From positions 21,659 through 85,658 of the forward strand of contig NZ_JYIV01000014.1 in the NCBI RefSeq assembly GCF_000956405.1: a stretch of DNA of 64,000 bases, read 5' to 3'. Below, piece after piece: positions 47,969 to 57,571 of this stretch; positions within the stretch are counted from its first letter, which is position 1; each line of letters starts with the position of its first letter. This DNA is from Microbacterium oxydans. GTDB lineage: Bacteria > Actinomycetota > Actinomycetes > Actinomycetales > Microbacteriaceae. Under the pieces are notes generated by a model that was not told the origin of the DNA, ran no database searches, and was given only the letters and a program-made list of their open reading frames with translations. A program made the translations under genes and the position numbers.

Positions 47969-50815
47969 TTGGCTGAAGGCAAGAAGCTCGTCATCGTCGA
48001 GTCCCCGACGAAGATGCGGTCTATTCAGGGATACCTCGGCGACGGCTACGAGGTGCTCAGCTCCGTCGGCCATATCCGCGACCTCGCTGACAAGAAGGAC
48101 ATCCCGGCTGCAGACAAGCAGGCGTACGGGAAGTACTCCATCGACATCGACAACGGATTCGACCCGTACTACGTCGTCTCCGATCGGAAGACCAAGACGG
48201 TCGCCGAGCTCAAGCGCGCGTTGAAGAGCGCCGACGAACTCCTGCTCGCCACTGATGAGGACCGCGAAGGCGAGGCGATCGCCTGGCATCTGCTGGAGAC
48301 CCTCAAGCCCAAGGTCCCGGTCAAGCGCATGGTGTTCCACGAGATCACCAAGGACGCGATCCAGGCCGCCGTCGGCAACACTCGCGAGCTCGATCACGAT
48401 CTCGTCGACGCGCAGGAGACCCGCCGCATCCTCGACCGCCTGTACGGCTGGGACGTCTCGCCCGTGCTCTGGTACAAGGTCAAGACCGGGATCTCGGCCG
48501 GCCGCGTCCAGTCCGCCGCGACGCGCCTCATCGTCGACCGTGAGCGCGAGCGCATGGCGTTCACCTCGGCCGAGTACTGGGATGTCGACGCGGCAGCAGC
48601 CGCGACGGGCACGTCGTTCAAGATCCGTCTCGTCCGCGTCGACGGCGGCCAGCTCGCGCGGGGCTCCGATTTCGACGACGACGGCAAGCTCAAGAAGGCC
48701 GTCGTCATCCTCGACGAAGCGGCAGCCACCGCACTCGCCGAGGCCATCGACTCCGTCGGCACCGGAAGCGTCACGAAGGTCGAGGCCAAGCCGGGAACGC
48801 GCAGCCCTTACGCGCCGTTCACGACATCGACGATGCAGCAGGAGGCCGGTCGCAAGCTGTCGATGGGAGCCAAGCAGGCCATGGGCGTCGCCCAGCGTCT
48901 GTACGAGAAGGGCTACATCACCTATATGCGTACCGACTCCACGTCGCTGAGCACCCAGGCGGTGCAGGCGGCACGGAGCCAGGCTGTCGCGCTCTACGGC
49001 GATGCAGCCGTGCCGCTGAAGCCGCGCGTCTACAAGTCGAAGAGCAAGAACGCCCAGGAAGCACACGAGGCCATCCGCCCCTCGGGTGACAACTTCCGCA
49101 CACCGGCTTCGCTGTCGTCCGAGCTGGATCGCGATGAGCAGCGTCTCTACGACCTCATCTGGAAGCGCACCGTCGCCAGCCAGATGTCCGACGCCAAGTA
49201 CGAGACCACCACGGTCACCATCGCCGTCGACGCCGCAGGGAAGAAGGCCGAGTTCACGGCCTCCGGAACCGTTTACACCTTCAAGGGCTTCCTGGAGGCG
49301 TACGAGGAAGGTCGCGACGAGAAGCGTGGCGACGCGGACGCTGCCGAGAACCAGTCCCTGCCGGCCGTCGCCGTCGGCGACCAGCTCTCCGTGTCGGACG
49401 CCGAGGCCAAGGGACACCGCACCACGCCGAAGCCGCGCTACACAGAGGCCTCGCTCGTGAAGGTCCTCGAAGAGAAGGGCATCGGGCGTCCTTCGACCTT
49501 CGCCTCGATTCCCGAGACGATCCTCGACCGTGGATACGCGGTCAAGCGCGGGCAGGCCCTCGTGCCGACGTGGCTCGCGTTCAGCGTGGTGCGTCTGCTC
49601 GAAGAGCACTTCGCCGACCTCGTCGACTACGACTTCACGGCGGCGCTCGAAGACGACCTCGACACGATCGCCCGTGGCGAGCAGAACCGCGTCGAGTGGC
49701 TCAAGTCGTTCTACTTCGGCTCGGACTCCCACGTGGGGTTGCGTCAGGTCGTCGACAACCTCGGTGAGATCGATGCCCGCGCGCTGAACTCCACGCGCAT
49801 CACCGACACCGCCACGCTCCGCTTCGGCAAGTACGGCCCCTACCTCGAGGTGACCGACCCGGCGGACCCTGACGCCAAGCCGCGCATCGTCAACGTTCCC
49901 GAAGACCTGGCACCGGACGAGCTGACCGCTGAGCGCGCGCAGGAGCTCATCGACGCTCCGGTCGCCGGCGACCGCGTGCTGGGCGAGAACCCCGAGAACG
50001 GCAAGATCATCGTCGTCAAGGACGGTCGGTTCGGCCCGTACGTCCAGGAGAACGACCCCGTGGCGGAAGACGCCGCCGTCGACGAGGCGACCGGCGAGGT
50101 CGTCGAGAAGCCGAAGCCGAAGCGCGGCGCGAAGAAGGAGGCGGCTCCCAAGCCGCGCACCGCGTCGCTGTTCCGTTCGATGTCCGTCGACGAGATCGAC
50201 CTCGACACGGCACTGCGACTGCTGAGCCTCCCGCGCGTCGTGGGCGTCGACCCCGAATCCGGCGACGAGATCACGGCGCAGAACGGGCGGTTCGGGCCGT
50301 ACCTGAAGAAGGGCACCGATTCGCGCTCGCTCGAGTCGGAGTCGCAGATCTTCGACGTGACACTCGACCACGCGCTGGAGATCTACTCTCAGCCCAAGTA
50401 CGGTGCGGGACGTCGGGCCTCCAGCGCGCTCGCCGAGTTCGAGGCCGACCCCGTCAGCGGCAAGCCGATCCGCATCCGTGACGGACGCTTCGGTGCGTAC
50501 GTGACCGACGGTGAGACGAACGTCACCATCCCGCGTGGGCAGAAGGTGGAAGACATCACCTTCGAGATCGCGGTGCAGATGCTCGCCGACAAGCGCGCCA
50601 AGGGCCCCGCCCCCAAGCGCGGCGCCGCCAAGAAGGCTCCTGCGAAGAAACCCGCAGCGAAGAAGGCACCCGCCAAGAAGACGCCGGCGAAGAAGCCTGC
50701 CGCGAAGAAGACGACGGCTGCCACGTCCGCGGCCCGGTCCGCGGCAGCGAAGAAGGCCGCCGCGACGCGTGCCGCGAACGCCGCGGCGAAGGCAGCGGAG
50801 AAGGCGGACTCGTGA
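47969..50815 (+). CDS. topA: DNA topoisomerase I
   Basis: A 948-residue type IA topoisomerase that relaxes negative supercoils. The Toprim domain starts KKLVIVESPTKMRSIQGYL. The active-site Tyr319 is in KGYITYMRTDST. The C-terminus has repeated DNA-binding units (RFGPYVQEND, RFGPYLKKG, RFGAYVTDG) and ends in a long Lys/Ala tail typical of actinobacteria. The TTG at 47969 is chosen because GAAAGGA precedes it and the sequence then matches homologues. It overlaps tmk by 4 bp. Confidence 0.96.
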   Translation: MAEGKKLVIVESPTKMRSIQGYLGDGYEVLSSVGHIRDLADKKDIPAADKQAYGKYSIDIDNGFDPYYVVSDRKTKTVAELKRALKSADELLLATDEDREGEAIAWHLLETLKPKVPVKRMVFHEITKDAIQAAVGNTRELDHDLVDAQETRRILDRLYGWDVSPVLWYKVKTGISAGRVQSAATRLIVDRERERMAFTSAEYWDVDAAAAATGTSFKIRLVRVDGGQLARGSDFDDDGKLKKAVVILDEAAATALAEAIDSVGTGSVTKVEAKPGTRSPYAPFTTSTMQQEAGRKLSMGAKQAMGVAQRLYEKGYITYMRTDSTSLSTQAVQAARSQAVALYGDAAVPLKPRVYKSKSKNAQEAHEAIRPSGDNFRTPASLSSELDRDEQRLYDLIWKRTVASQMSDAKYETTTVTIAVDAAGKKAEFTASGTVYTFKGFLEAYEEGRDEKRGDADAAENQSLPAVAVGDQLSVSDAEAKGHRTTPKPRYTEASLVKVLEEKGIGRPSTFASIPETILDRGYAVKRGQALVPTWLAFSVVRLLEEHFADLVDYDFTAALEDDLDTIARGEQNRVEWLKSFYFGSDSHVGLRQVVDNLGEIDARALNSTRITDTATLRFGKYGPYLEVTDPADPDAKPRIVNVPEDLAPDELTAERAQELIDAPVAGDRVLGENPENGKIIVVKDGRFGPYVQENDPVAEDAAVDEATGEVVEKPKPKRGAKKEAAPKPRTASLFRSMSVDEIDLDTALRLLSLPRVVGVDPESGDEITAQNGRFGPYLKKGTDSRSLESESQIFDVTLDHALEIYSQPKYGAGRRASSALAEFEADPVSGKPIRIRDGRFGAYVTDGETNVTIPRGQKVEDITFEIAVQMLADKRAKGPAPKRGAAKKAPAKKPAAKKAPAKKTPAKKPAAKKTTAATSAARSAAAKKAAATRAANAAAKAAEKADS

Positions 50816-51441
50816 CCTCAGGCCACGGGGTGTGGATCACCCTCGAGGGCGGCGACGGCTCGGGCAAGACCACGCAGTCGAACCTGCTCGCGAACTGGCT
50901 CGAAGAGGCCGGGCGGACGGTCGTCCGCACCCGTGAACCCGGGGGCTCGGAAGTCGGTCAGCTCATCCGCGACATCGTCCTGCACCATCGCGGCGACATC
51001 GCTCCGCGCGCGGAGGCTCTGCTGTACGCCGCGGATCGGGCGCACCATGTCGCCACCGTGGTGCGACCGGCGCTCGGCCGGGGCGAGATCGTGCTGCAGG
51101 ACCGCTACCTGGATTCGTCTGTGGCGTATCAGGGCGCCGGCCGGGTGCTCGATGCGACCGAGATCCGCGACCTCTCGCTCTGGGCGGCCGAAGGCGCGCT
51201 GCCCGACCTGACCATCCTGCTCGACCTCGCTCCGAGCGAGGCGCGGGCCAGGCTGGACTCCGCAGACAAGCCGTTCGACCGGCTCGAAGCGGAGCAGGCG
51301 GACTTCCACGGTCGCGTACGAGACGCCTTCCTCGGGCTCGCGCGAGCCGAACCGGACAGGTTCCTCGTCGTCGATGCCGCAGCTGCACCGGATGCCATCG
51401 CGGAGCAGATCAGGGCAAGAGTCGGCACCCTTCTCGCCTGA
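50812..51441 (+). CDS. tmk: Thymidylate kinase
   Basis: A 209-residue dTMP kinase: P-loop TLEGGDGSGKTTQSNLL, DR(X) motif TREPGGSEVGQLIRDI, QDRYLDSSVAYQGAGR and the lid region near RLDSADKPFDRLEAE. It makes dTDP for DNA synthesis. The GTG start overlaps the topA stop, and holB follows, a conserved order. Confidence 0.95.
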   Translation: MTSGHGVWITLEGGDGSGKTTQSNLLANWLEEAGRTVVRTREPGGSEVGQLIRDIVLHHRGDIAPRAEALLYAADRAHHVATVVRPALGRGEIVLQDRYLDSSVAYQGAGRVLDATEIRDLSLWAAEGALPDLTILLDLAPSEARARLDSADKPFDRLEAEQADFHGRVRDAFLGLARAEPDRFLVVDAAAAPDAIAEQIRARVGTLLA

Positions 51442-51500
51442 CCAGCACAGTGGTGTCCTTCCGTGCTTCCGACGTCGGCGGTCGCGATTAGGCTGAGTGC

Positions 51501-52658
51501 ATGCCCCAGACCGTTCCGCCCCCTTTCCCGTGGGCGGATGTGTGGGGGCAGGACGCTGCCGTCGACACGCTCCGTGCCGCGGCAGCCGATCCGTCAGCGC
51601 TCTCGCACGCCTGGCTGATCACGGGGCCACCCGGGTCCGGCCGCTCGACTCTGGCCTACGCCTTCGCGGCTGCACTGATCGCGGATCGACCGGACGACGA
51701 GACGGTCATGCGGCAGGTGCTCGCCGGCACCCATCCCGACGTCACGGCCTTGCGCACCGACAAGGTCATCATCACGATCGCCGAGGCTCGCGGCCTCGTC
51801 GAACGCTCCTACTTCGCACCGTCTGCCGGCCGCTACCGGGTCATCGTGGTCGAAGATGCCGATCGCATGGTCGAGCGCACCTCCAACGTGCTCCTGAAAG
51901 CGCTCGAAGAGCCTCCTGAGCAGACGGTGTGGATCCTGTGCGCGCCCAGCGAGGCCGATCTGCTGCCCACGATCCGCTCCCGCGTGCGCTCGCTGCGGTT
52001 GCGGGAGCCCGATGTCGCCGACGTGGCCAGGCTCATCAGCCTTCGCACGGGCGTCGACGAGTCCGTCGCCGAGCAGGCGGCTCGGCATGCGCAGCGCCAC
52101 ATCGGCATGGCTCAGCGTCTGGCCACCGACGACGCGGCTCGCCGTCGACGCGACGAGACGCTCCGTTCGGTCCTCGGCGTCAGGGGAGTGGGAGACGCGG
52201 TCGAGGTCGCTGGACGCATCATCCAGGCCGCCACCGAGGACGCGAAGGCGCTCACCGCCGAGCGCGATGCCGAGGAGCGGGCGTCACTGCTGCGCACGAT
52301 CGGGATCGCCGAGGGGCAGGCGGTTCCACCGGCACTGCGGACGCAGCTCTCCGCGCTCGAAGACGATCAGAAGAAGCGAGCGACACGAAGCCTGCGCGAC
52401 GGGATCGACCGGGTGCTCACCGATCTGCAGTCGCTGTTCCGCGACGTCGTGATGCTGCAGTTCGGGCAGGGCGACGATCTCATCAACAGTGAGTTGCGCA
52501 CCGAGCTGTCCGACCTCGCTTCCGCTTGGCCCGAGACCCGTACTCTTGTCGTACTTGACCACCTTGCCGAGACGCGGCAGTCGTTGGAGCGCAACGTCGC
52601 CCCGCTGCTCGCCCTGGAGAGCTTGCTCGTGACGATCACGAGCGGGAGGAAACCGTGA
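51501..52658 (+). CDS. holB: DNA polymerase III subunit delta'
   Basis: A 385-residue clamp-loader subunit. It has WGQDAAVDTLRAAA, a P-loop-like TGPPGSGRSTLAYAF, VVEDADRMVERTSNVLLKAL and the SRC-type motif as TIRSRVRSLRL. Unlike DnaX it lacks the zinc Cys set, as expected for delta prime. The stop overlaps the start of the lipoprotein gene. Confidence 0.9.
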   Translation: MPQTVPPPFPWADVWGQDAAVDTLRAAAADPSALSHAWLITGPPGSGRSTLAYAFAAALIADRPDDETVMRQVLAGTHPDVTALRTDKVIITIAEARGLVERSYFAPSAGRYRVIVVEDADRMVERTSNVLLKALEEPPEQTVWILCAPSEADLLPTIRSRVRSLRLREPDVADVARLISLRTGVDESVAEQAARHAQRHIGMAQRLATDDAARRRRDETLRSVLGVRGVGDAVEVAGRIIQAATEDAKALTAERDAEERASLLRTIGIAEGQAVPPALRTQLSALEDDQKKRATRSLRDGIDRVLTDLQSLFRDVVMLQFGQGDDLINSELRTELSDLASAWPETRTLVVLDHLAETRQSLERNVAPLLALESLLVTITSGRKP

Positions 52659-54211
52659 ACAACCGATCGACTTCCCGCCTTCGTCGCGCCGCCGCGGTCA
52701 TCGCAGGGCTCGCGGCCGCATCCGTCGCCCTCTCCGGCTGTCTGTATGCGATGATCCCCGAGCAGTCGTCGCGGCCGTCGACGACGAACGCGCCGGACAC
52801 CGAGGGCGTCGCCGAAGACCTGCTGCCGTTCTACTCGCAGGAGCTGACCTGGACGGAGTGCGGTGTCGGCTTCGACTGCACCGACGTCACCGCCCCGCTC
52901 GACTGGGAAGACCCGGGCAAGGGCGAGATCACCCTCTCGGTCGTCCGGCACCGCGCCGAGGGCACCCCCGTGGGCTCGTTGCTCACGAACTTCGGTGGTC
53001 CTGGCTCGAGTGGGGTCTCCTTCCTGTTGGAGAACCTCAACTTCGCCATCGGGAGCGCGTTGATCGAGAATTACGACGTGGTGAGCTTCGACCCGCGCGG
53101 TGTCGGCGCCTCCACGGCTGTAACCTGTTACGACGCGCCCGAGATGGACGAGTACCTCTACGGCATTCCGGCGGCACCCCGCGGTTCCGACGCGTGGGAG
53201 GACGAACTTCTCGAGTCGCACAAGGCTTTCGCTGAGGCGTGCGACGCGAACAGCGGTGGCATTCTGCCGTACATCACGACTGTGAACGCCGCACGCGACA
53301 TGGACCTGATTCGTGCTGTGCTCGGCGACAAGCAATTGGACTACCTCGGATACTCATACGGCACGTTCCTCGGGGCGACCTACGCGAAGCTCTACCCGGA
53401 GAAGGCCGGGCGATTGGTCCTGGACGGCGCCATCGATCCTTCGGTTCCGGGCCTCGAGGTGGGTGCCACCCAGGCGCTCGGGTTCGAGTCCGCGCTGCGC
53501 GCCTACATGAAGGACTGCCTCGATTCGGGGGAGTGCCCGTTCAACGGCAGCGTCGATGAGGCGATGGTAGACCTGGGAGCGTTGCTGGCGAGCGTCGACA
53601 GCACGCCTCTGAAGGGCGGTGACGGGCGTCAGATGGGCGCCGATGCTCTGATGACCGGGATCATCGCCGCCCTCTACTCGCAAGACAGCTGGCAGGCGTT
53701 GACCCAGGCATTGGACGAGGCGCTCCAGGGGGATCCCACCACGGCCTTCCGCCTGGCCGACTACTACAACGGACGAGAGCAGGACGGCAGCTACAGCGAC
53801 AACTCCTCCGAGGCGTTTCGTGCCTATAACTGCATGGATTACCCTGTCGAGGACGATCCCGAGGCGGAGGCAGCCATCGAGAAGAGGATCCTCGACGGTG
53901 CACCGACCATCGCACCGTACTGGAGCGGCCCCGACTCTTGCGCGGAATGGCCGTACCCGCCGACGGGTACTCGAGGCGATATCGCGGCGGAAGGTGCCGG
54001 GCCGATCGTGGTGGTGGGCACGACCAACGATCCGGCGACCCCTTACGAGTGGTCGGTATCGCTTGCCGACCAGCTCCAGGAAGGTGTACTCGTCACGCGC
54101 GTCGGCGAAGGACACACCGGCTACAACAAGGGGAATGCCTGTGTCGACCGCGCCGTCGAAGGCTATTTTCTCGAGGACGTCGTGCCGGAAGATGGATTGC
54201 GCTGCGAGTAG
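52655..54211 (+). CDS. Secreted alpha/beta-hydrolase lipoprotein, tripeptidyl aminopeptidase type
   Basis: A 518-residue protein with a lipoprotein signal (AAASVALSGC), so it is anchored outside the membrane. The hydrolase has the oxyanion region NFGGPGSSGVSF, catalytic Ser234 in LGYSYGTFLG and a C-terminal His region (RVGEGHTGY), with the TAP-like C-terminal domain typical of actinobacterial peptidases (SlpD/SlpE, Rv2223c types). It may trim peptides. The GTG start overlaps holB. The second half is slightly lower in GC than its neighbours. Confidence 0.88.
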   Translation: MNNRSTSRLRRAAAVIAGLAAASVALSGCLYAMIPEQSSRPSTTNAPDTEGVAEDLLPFYSQELTWTECGVGFDCTDVTAPLDWEDPGKGEITLSVVRHRAEGTPVGSLLTNFGGPGSSGVSFLLENLNFAIGSALIENYDVVSFDPRGVGASTAVTCYDAPEMDEYLYGIPAAPRGSDAWEDELLESHKAFAEACDANSGGILPYITTVNAARDMDLIRAVLGDKQLDYLGYSYGTFLGATYAKLYPEKAGRLVLDGAIDPSVPGLEVGATQALGFESALRAYMKDCLDSGECPFNGSVDEAMVDLGALLASVDSTPLKGGDGRQMGADALMTGIIAALYSQDSWQALTQALDEALQGDPTTAFRLADYYNGREQDGSYSDNSSEAFRAYNCMDYPVEDDPEAEAAIEKRILDGAPTIAPYWSGPDSCAEWPYPPTGTRGDIAAEGAGPIVVVGTTNDPATPYEWSVSLADQLQEGVLVTRVGEGHTGYNKGNACVDRAVEGYFLEDVVPEDGLRCE

Positions 54212-54362
54212 CGACCTGGACGATCGAAGGTCCCGATCGTAGACGAAACGGGTGGTTCGGTTCGCTCGAAAGGCGGAACCCCCCGACCGCGACCTCCCTC
54301 GAACGTCCAGAGATCGCCCCGGTGCCTTGACGCCCCTGACCGAGGTTGATGGGTTGGGCAGT

Positions 54363-54728
54363 ATGAAGAACTCACTCAGAAACAAGACAGCGGGACTCGC
54401 CGCAGCCGCTGTGCTCGGCATTGGAGTTGTCATCGGCGGTGCCGTGCCCGCACAGGCGGCCGAGGTCGCACCGAAACCCCCGATCTGCACGGGACAGAAG
54501 ATCGTGATGTATTCGGTCGGATTCACCGGCGAGCTCACGCCCGTGAAGCCCTACTTCGGGGTAGGTGTCGAGGTCGTGGAGCACATTTGGTACTCGGCGC
54601 GTCCCATCTACAAGCCCGGGACGCGTCTCGTGCAGGGATGGGACTACAAGTACCAGGCCAACACGATCGGTCAGGATTTCGGCTACCCACGGCTCTCGGA
54701 CCCGTCGGTCCTTTGCCTGCGTACCTGA
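54363..54728 (+). CDS. Secreted hypothetical protein (121 residues)
   Basis: A signal peptide (AAAAVLGIGVVIGGAVPAQA, cleaved after AQA) and a 90-residue mature domain rich in Tyr, Pro and Gly with two Cys (ICTG and VLCL) that could form a disulfide. No family is recognised. It is separated by 150 bp from the peptidase gene, and tRNA-Thr follows. Confidence 0.65.
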   Translation: MKNSLRNKTAGLAAAAVLGIGVVIGGAVPAQAAEVAPKPPICTGQKIVMYSVGFTGELTPVKPYFGVGVEVVEHIWYSARPIYKPGTRLVQGWDYKYQANTIGQDFGYPRLSDPSVLCLRT

Positions 54729-54848
54729 GCCGCCGTTCCGGTACTGGCGGCCATCTGTGTCACCGCGCCGCCCAATCACGATGGCCTCGATTCGCGAGTG
54801 AGCGCGAGACAGGGTAATATCGGTGATCGCGCCGCTCATGCGTCGCAC

Positions 54849-54921
54849 GCCGCTTTAGCTCAGTCGGCAGAGCATTTCACTCGTAATGAAAAGGTCGTCA
54901 GTTCGATTCTGACAAGCGGCT
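54849..54921 (+). tRNA. tRNA-Thr (anticodon CGT)
   Basis: Acceptor GCCGCTT/AAGCGGC, D-arm TAGCTCAG, anticodon stem TTTCA/TGAAA with loop CTCGTAA, and T-loop GTTCGATTC are all intact. CCA is not encoded. A TAATAT -10 box is at 54815-54820. Confidence 0.96.
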
Positions 54922-54927
54922 CCGAAG

Positions 54928-54956
54928 GCCCCGTGATGTGAAGAACATCACGGGGC
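54928..54956 (+). terminator. Terminator after tRNA-Thr
   Basis: GCCCCGTGATGT (54928-54939) and ACATCACGGGGC (54945-54956) form a 12-bp stem followed by TTTT. Confidence 0.92.
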
Positions 54957-54988
54957 TTTTCCCTTTCCTCACCGCGTACGCTCGAAGC

Positions 54989-55570
54989 ATGAGCAGAGCG
55001 CTTCTCATCGTCGATGTCCAGAACGACTTCACCGAGCACGGCGCCCTCGCGGTCGCGGGCGGCGATGCGGTGGCCGCCGCCATCACCGAGTTCCTCGCCC
55101 TTCACGCTGCCGACTACGAGGTGATCGTCGCGTCGAGGGATTGGCATGACGCCGAGGGCGACAACGGCGGGCACTTCGCGGAGGACCCCGACTTTGTCGA
55201 CTCCTGGCCGGTGCACTGCGTCGCGGGATCCGACGGTGCCGAGTACGACCCGCTGTTCGTGACCGCTGCCGTCACACATCATGTGCGCAAAGGGCAGGGG
55301 AAGCCGGCTTATTCGATGTTCGAGGGGCAGACCGCCGCAGGGGAGACAGTGGGCGCGATACTGGCCGCATCCGGCACGCTCAGCGCCGATGTCGTGGGCC
55401 TCGCGACCGATCATTGCGTGCGGGCGAGCGCCCTCGACGCGATCGCTCACGGTCTGCGGGTCCGCATCCTGACCGACCTCGTCGCAGGTGTCGCGCCGGA
55501 GCCCAGCGAGGCCGCACTCGCCGAACTCGTCCACGCGGGAGCGGAGCTGGCCGAGAGCGCCGAGGCGTGA
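54989..55570 (+). CDS. pncA: Nicotinamidase (isochorismatase family)
   Basis: A 193-residue amidohydrolase with Asp9 (LIVDVQNDF), Lys101 (HVRKGQG) and Cys143 (GLATDHCVRASA) forming the catalytic triad. The metal-site residues appear in SRDWHDAE. It converts nicotinamide to nicotinate for NAD salvage, and homologues activate pyrazinamide. The start at 54989 excludes terminator sequence. It overlaps the DUF1697 gene by 4 bp. Confidence 0.93.
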   Translation: MSRALLIVDVQNDFTEHGALAVAGGDAVAAAITEFLALHAADYEVIVASRDWHDAEGDNGGHFAEDPDFVDSWPVHCVAGSDGAEYDPLFVTAAVTHHVRKGQGKPAYSMFEGQTAAGETVGAILAASGTLSADVVGLATDHCVRASALDAIAHGLRVRILTDLVAGVAPEPSEAALAELVHAGAELAESAEA

Positions 55571-56100
55571 GCCGCAGCGTCCTCCTGCTGCGGGCCGTCA
55601 ACGTCAGCGGCCGCAACAGCGTCCCGATGGCGCGTCTGCGCGAGGTGCTCGCCGCCGAGACCGATCTGTCGGATGTCTCCACCTACATCGCGAGCGGCAA
55701 CATCGTGTGCGCGACGCCGGACGAGCCCGATATCGCCTGCGCGGCCGTGCGAGCGGTGATCCACGACGAGTTCGGAGTCGACACGCCCGTCATCCACCGC
55801 ACGCATGCGCAGCTACTCTCTTCCGAGTCCGCGCAGCCGTTTCCGGAGGGTGATCTCACGCTGGTGCACGCGATGTTCCTCGCGGGCGCGCCGTCGCCCG
55901 GAGCGATGGAGGCGCTCGAGACACGTCTGCTCCCGGCGGAGCGCATCGCGCTGATCGGGGACGATCTGTGGATCGTCTACGGCGAGGGCGGCGTGCACTC
56001 AACCAAGCTCACGAAGACGGTGCTGGACCGTGCGCTCGGCGTCGCGGGGACGGCCAGGAATCTGCGGACGACCAGGAAGCTCATCGAGCTGACCGCGTGA
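55567..56100 (+). CDS. DUF1697 protein
   Basis: A 177-residue protein with the DUF1697 start VLLLRAVNVSGRNSVPMARL, the central TYIASGNIVC and the C-terminal STKLTKTVLDRALGVAGTARN. Family function is unknown. It is translated with pncA (GTGA overlap). Its 3' end overlaps the minus-strand gene by 20 bp. Confidence 0.85.
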   Translation: MSRSVLLLRAVNVSGRNSVPMARLREVLAAETDLSDVSTYIASGNIVCATPDEPDIACAAVRAVIHDEFGVDTPVIHRTHAQLLSSESAQPFPEGDLTLVHAMFLAGAPSPGAMEALETRLLPAERIALIGDDLWIVYGEGGVHSTKLTKTVLDRALGVAGTARNLRTTRKLIELTA

Positions 56101-56305
56101 CTCCCGGGAGTTCCGCGCTCAGCGCTGCGGGTGGCGTGTGCGGGTGAGGCTGCACGTCGACCCGGTGTGTGCGGCAGCTCGCGCACCGCACGTAGAGCAC
56201 GATCCCCTCACTCGTCGGATGCCGCGACTCCACCAGCCAGGCATGCTCGTGGGCCTCGGGGGAGGGGGCGACCCGGGGGATCGGGAGAGTGTTCAGCGAG
56301 GTCAT
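56081..56305 (-). CDS. Small hypothetical protein with Cys pair
   Basis: A 74-residue protein (ATG 56305) with HAWLVESRHPTSEGIVLYVR followed by CASC and His, perhaps a small metal site. No family is recognised. It overlaps the DUF1697 gene tail and is divergent from the CGNR gene, 25 bp apart. Confidence 0.5.
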   Translation of the reverse strand: MTSLNTLPIPRVAPSPEAHEHAWLVESRHPTSEGIVLYVRCASCRTHRVDVQPHPHTPPAALSAELPGVTRSAR

Positions 56306-56330
56306 GCATCCAGCGTGGTGTAATGGTCTT

Positions 56331-56846
56331 ATGCATCTCAACCCTTACGGCGAATACGCGGTGCTGCTGGCCGCCTCGCTGGCCAACGACTGGCCCGCCG
56401 ACCGCGCCGGGATCGAGGAGCGCACCCTCGAGCAGGGGATGACGATGACCTTCCCTCCGGCCCCTGACGATCACCAGCGGGTGAGGGAGGTCATCGACGA
56501 GTGGCTCGCGATCGTCGACGAGCCCGACCCCGACGCGCGAGCGGTCCTCCTCAACGCGCAGCTCGCCGTCGCGGCCGCCTACCCGCGGTTGACGAACCAC
56601 GACGGCGAGGGGTGGCATCTGCACTATCGGGACGACGTGCCGTCATTGCCTTTCGTGCTCAGGGCGATCATCAGCCTCGGCACCTCGCTTCACCTGGTCA
56701 CTCGGGGAATGAACCGCCTGAGCCGCTGCCAGGCCGCGCCCTGCACCAACGTCGTCGCCGACGTGACACGCAACGGGCGTCAACGCTTCTGTTCCGTGCG
56801 CTGCGCCAACCGTGCAGCGGTGCGTCGGCACCGGGCGCGGACCTAG
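56331..56846 (+). CDS. CGNR zinc-finger protein
   Basis: A 171-residue protein. The N-terminal part (LNPYGEYAVLLAASLANDW) is the ABATE-like domain and the C-terminus has the CGNR finger: CQAAPCTNVVAD, then RFCSVRCANRAAVRRHR, where Arg and Asn follow the last Cys. Members are thought to be stress-linked transcription factors. The ATG at 56331 fits the family start. It converges on the DJ-1 gene. Confidence 0.85.
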   Translation: MHLNPYGEYAVLLAASLANDWPADRAGIEERTLEQGMTMTFPPAPDDHQRVREVIDEWLAIVDEPDPDARAVLLNAQLAVAAAYPRLTNHDGEGWHLHYRDDVPSLPFVLRAIISLGTSLHLVTRGMNRLSRCQAAPCTNVVADVTRNGRQRFCSVRCANRAAVRRHRART

Positions 56847-56854
56847 CCCCGTCG

Positions 56855-57400
56855 TCAGGCGGTCTGCCCGGCGTGCGTGCCTTCGCCGATCTCCTCGACC
56901 AGCTTCGCGTTGAAGGCCGGGAGGTCGTCGGGGGTGCGGCTGGAGACGAGGCCTTCGTCGACCACGACCTCCTCGTCGACCCACGTCGCGCCCGCATTGC
57001 GCAGGTCGGTGGTCAGACTCGGGTAACTGGTGAGCGTGCGTCCATCGACGACGCCGGCCTCGATGAGGATCCAGGCACCGTGGCAGATCACACCGACCGG
57101 TTTGTGCTGCTCGAAGAAGGCCCGTGCCAACGCGATGGAGGCCTCGTCCATGCGCAGGTGATCCGCATTGACGACGCCGCCGGGAAGCACGAGAGCGTCG
57201 AACTGATCCGCGCTCGCCTCCGAAGCGCGCAGATCGACCGCCTGTTCATGCCCGTTCTTGCCGGTGATGGCTGCGCCGTCCGGAGCGATCATGGTCGCGC
57301 TCGCGCCTTCCGCCGTCACTGCTTCCCAGGGACTGGTGAGCTCGCTGTCCTCGAATCCGTCTGTTGCGAGGAATGCCACGCGGCTGCCGCTGAGGGTCAT
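56855..57400 (-). CDS. DJ-1/PfpI family protein
   Basis: A 181-residue protein of the type 1 glutamine amidotransferase-like fold with FLATDGFEDSELTSPWEA, LVLPGGVVNADHLR and the nucleophile Cys in GVICHGAWILIEAG. PfpI-like members act as proteases, deglycases or chaperones; the exact role is open. It is a single gene with an AGGAAAGGA ribosome site. Confidence 0.9.
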   Translation of the reverse strand: MTLSGSRVAFLATDGFEDSELTSPWEAVTAEGASATMIAPDGAAITGKNGHEQAVDLRASEASADQFDALVLPGGVVNADHLRMDEASIALARAFFEQHKPVGVICHGAWILIEAGVVDGRTLTSYPSLTTDLRNAGATWVDEEVVVDEGLVSSRTPDDLPAFNAKLVEEIGEGTHAGQTA

Positions 57401-57571
57401 CGTTCGTCCTTTCCTGGAGTGTCGTCCGCCGTTCGGGGACGACTCGACGATCTCTCAGCTCGCGCGGGGATGAAAGGGGGTGGCCGATATGAGGAGCCGG
57501 TGGTACGGGGCGAGCACCTCTCCGCGGAGCGCTCACCGCGGATACGGGCGGAACGGCAGTACGATCCAGAC

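Noticed and set aside
47909..50371. An 820-codon minus-strand frame opposite topA
   Set aside because: TopA motifs are complete on the plus strand, and the antisense frame has no recognisable domain.
50580..50815. The Lys/Ala repeats at the topA end as a mobile or duplicated element
   Set aside because: Such tails are normal for actinobacterial topoisomerase I.
52655..54211. Recent transfer of the peptidase-like lipoprotein gene
   Set aside because: GC drops only slightly, it is coupled to holB, and no mobile signatures flank it.
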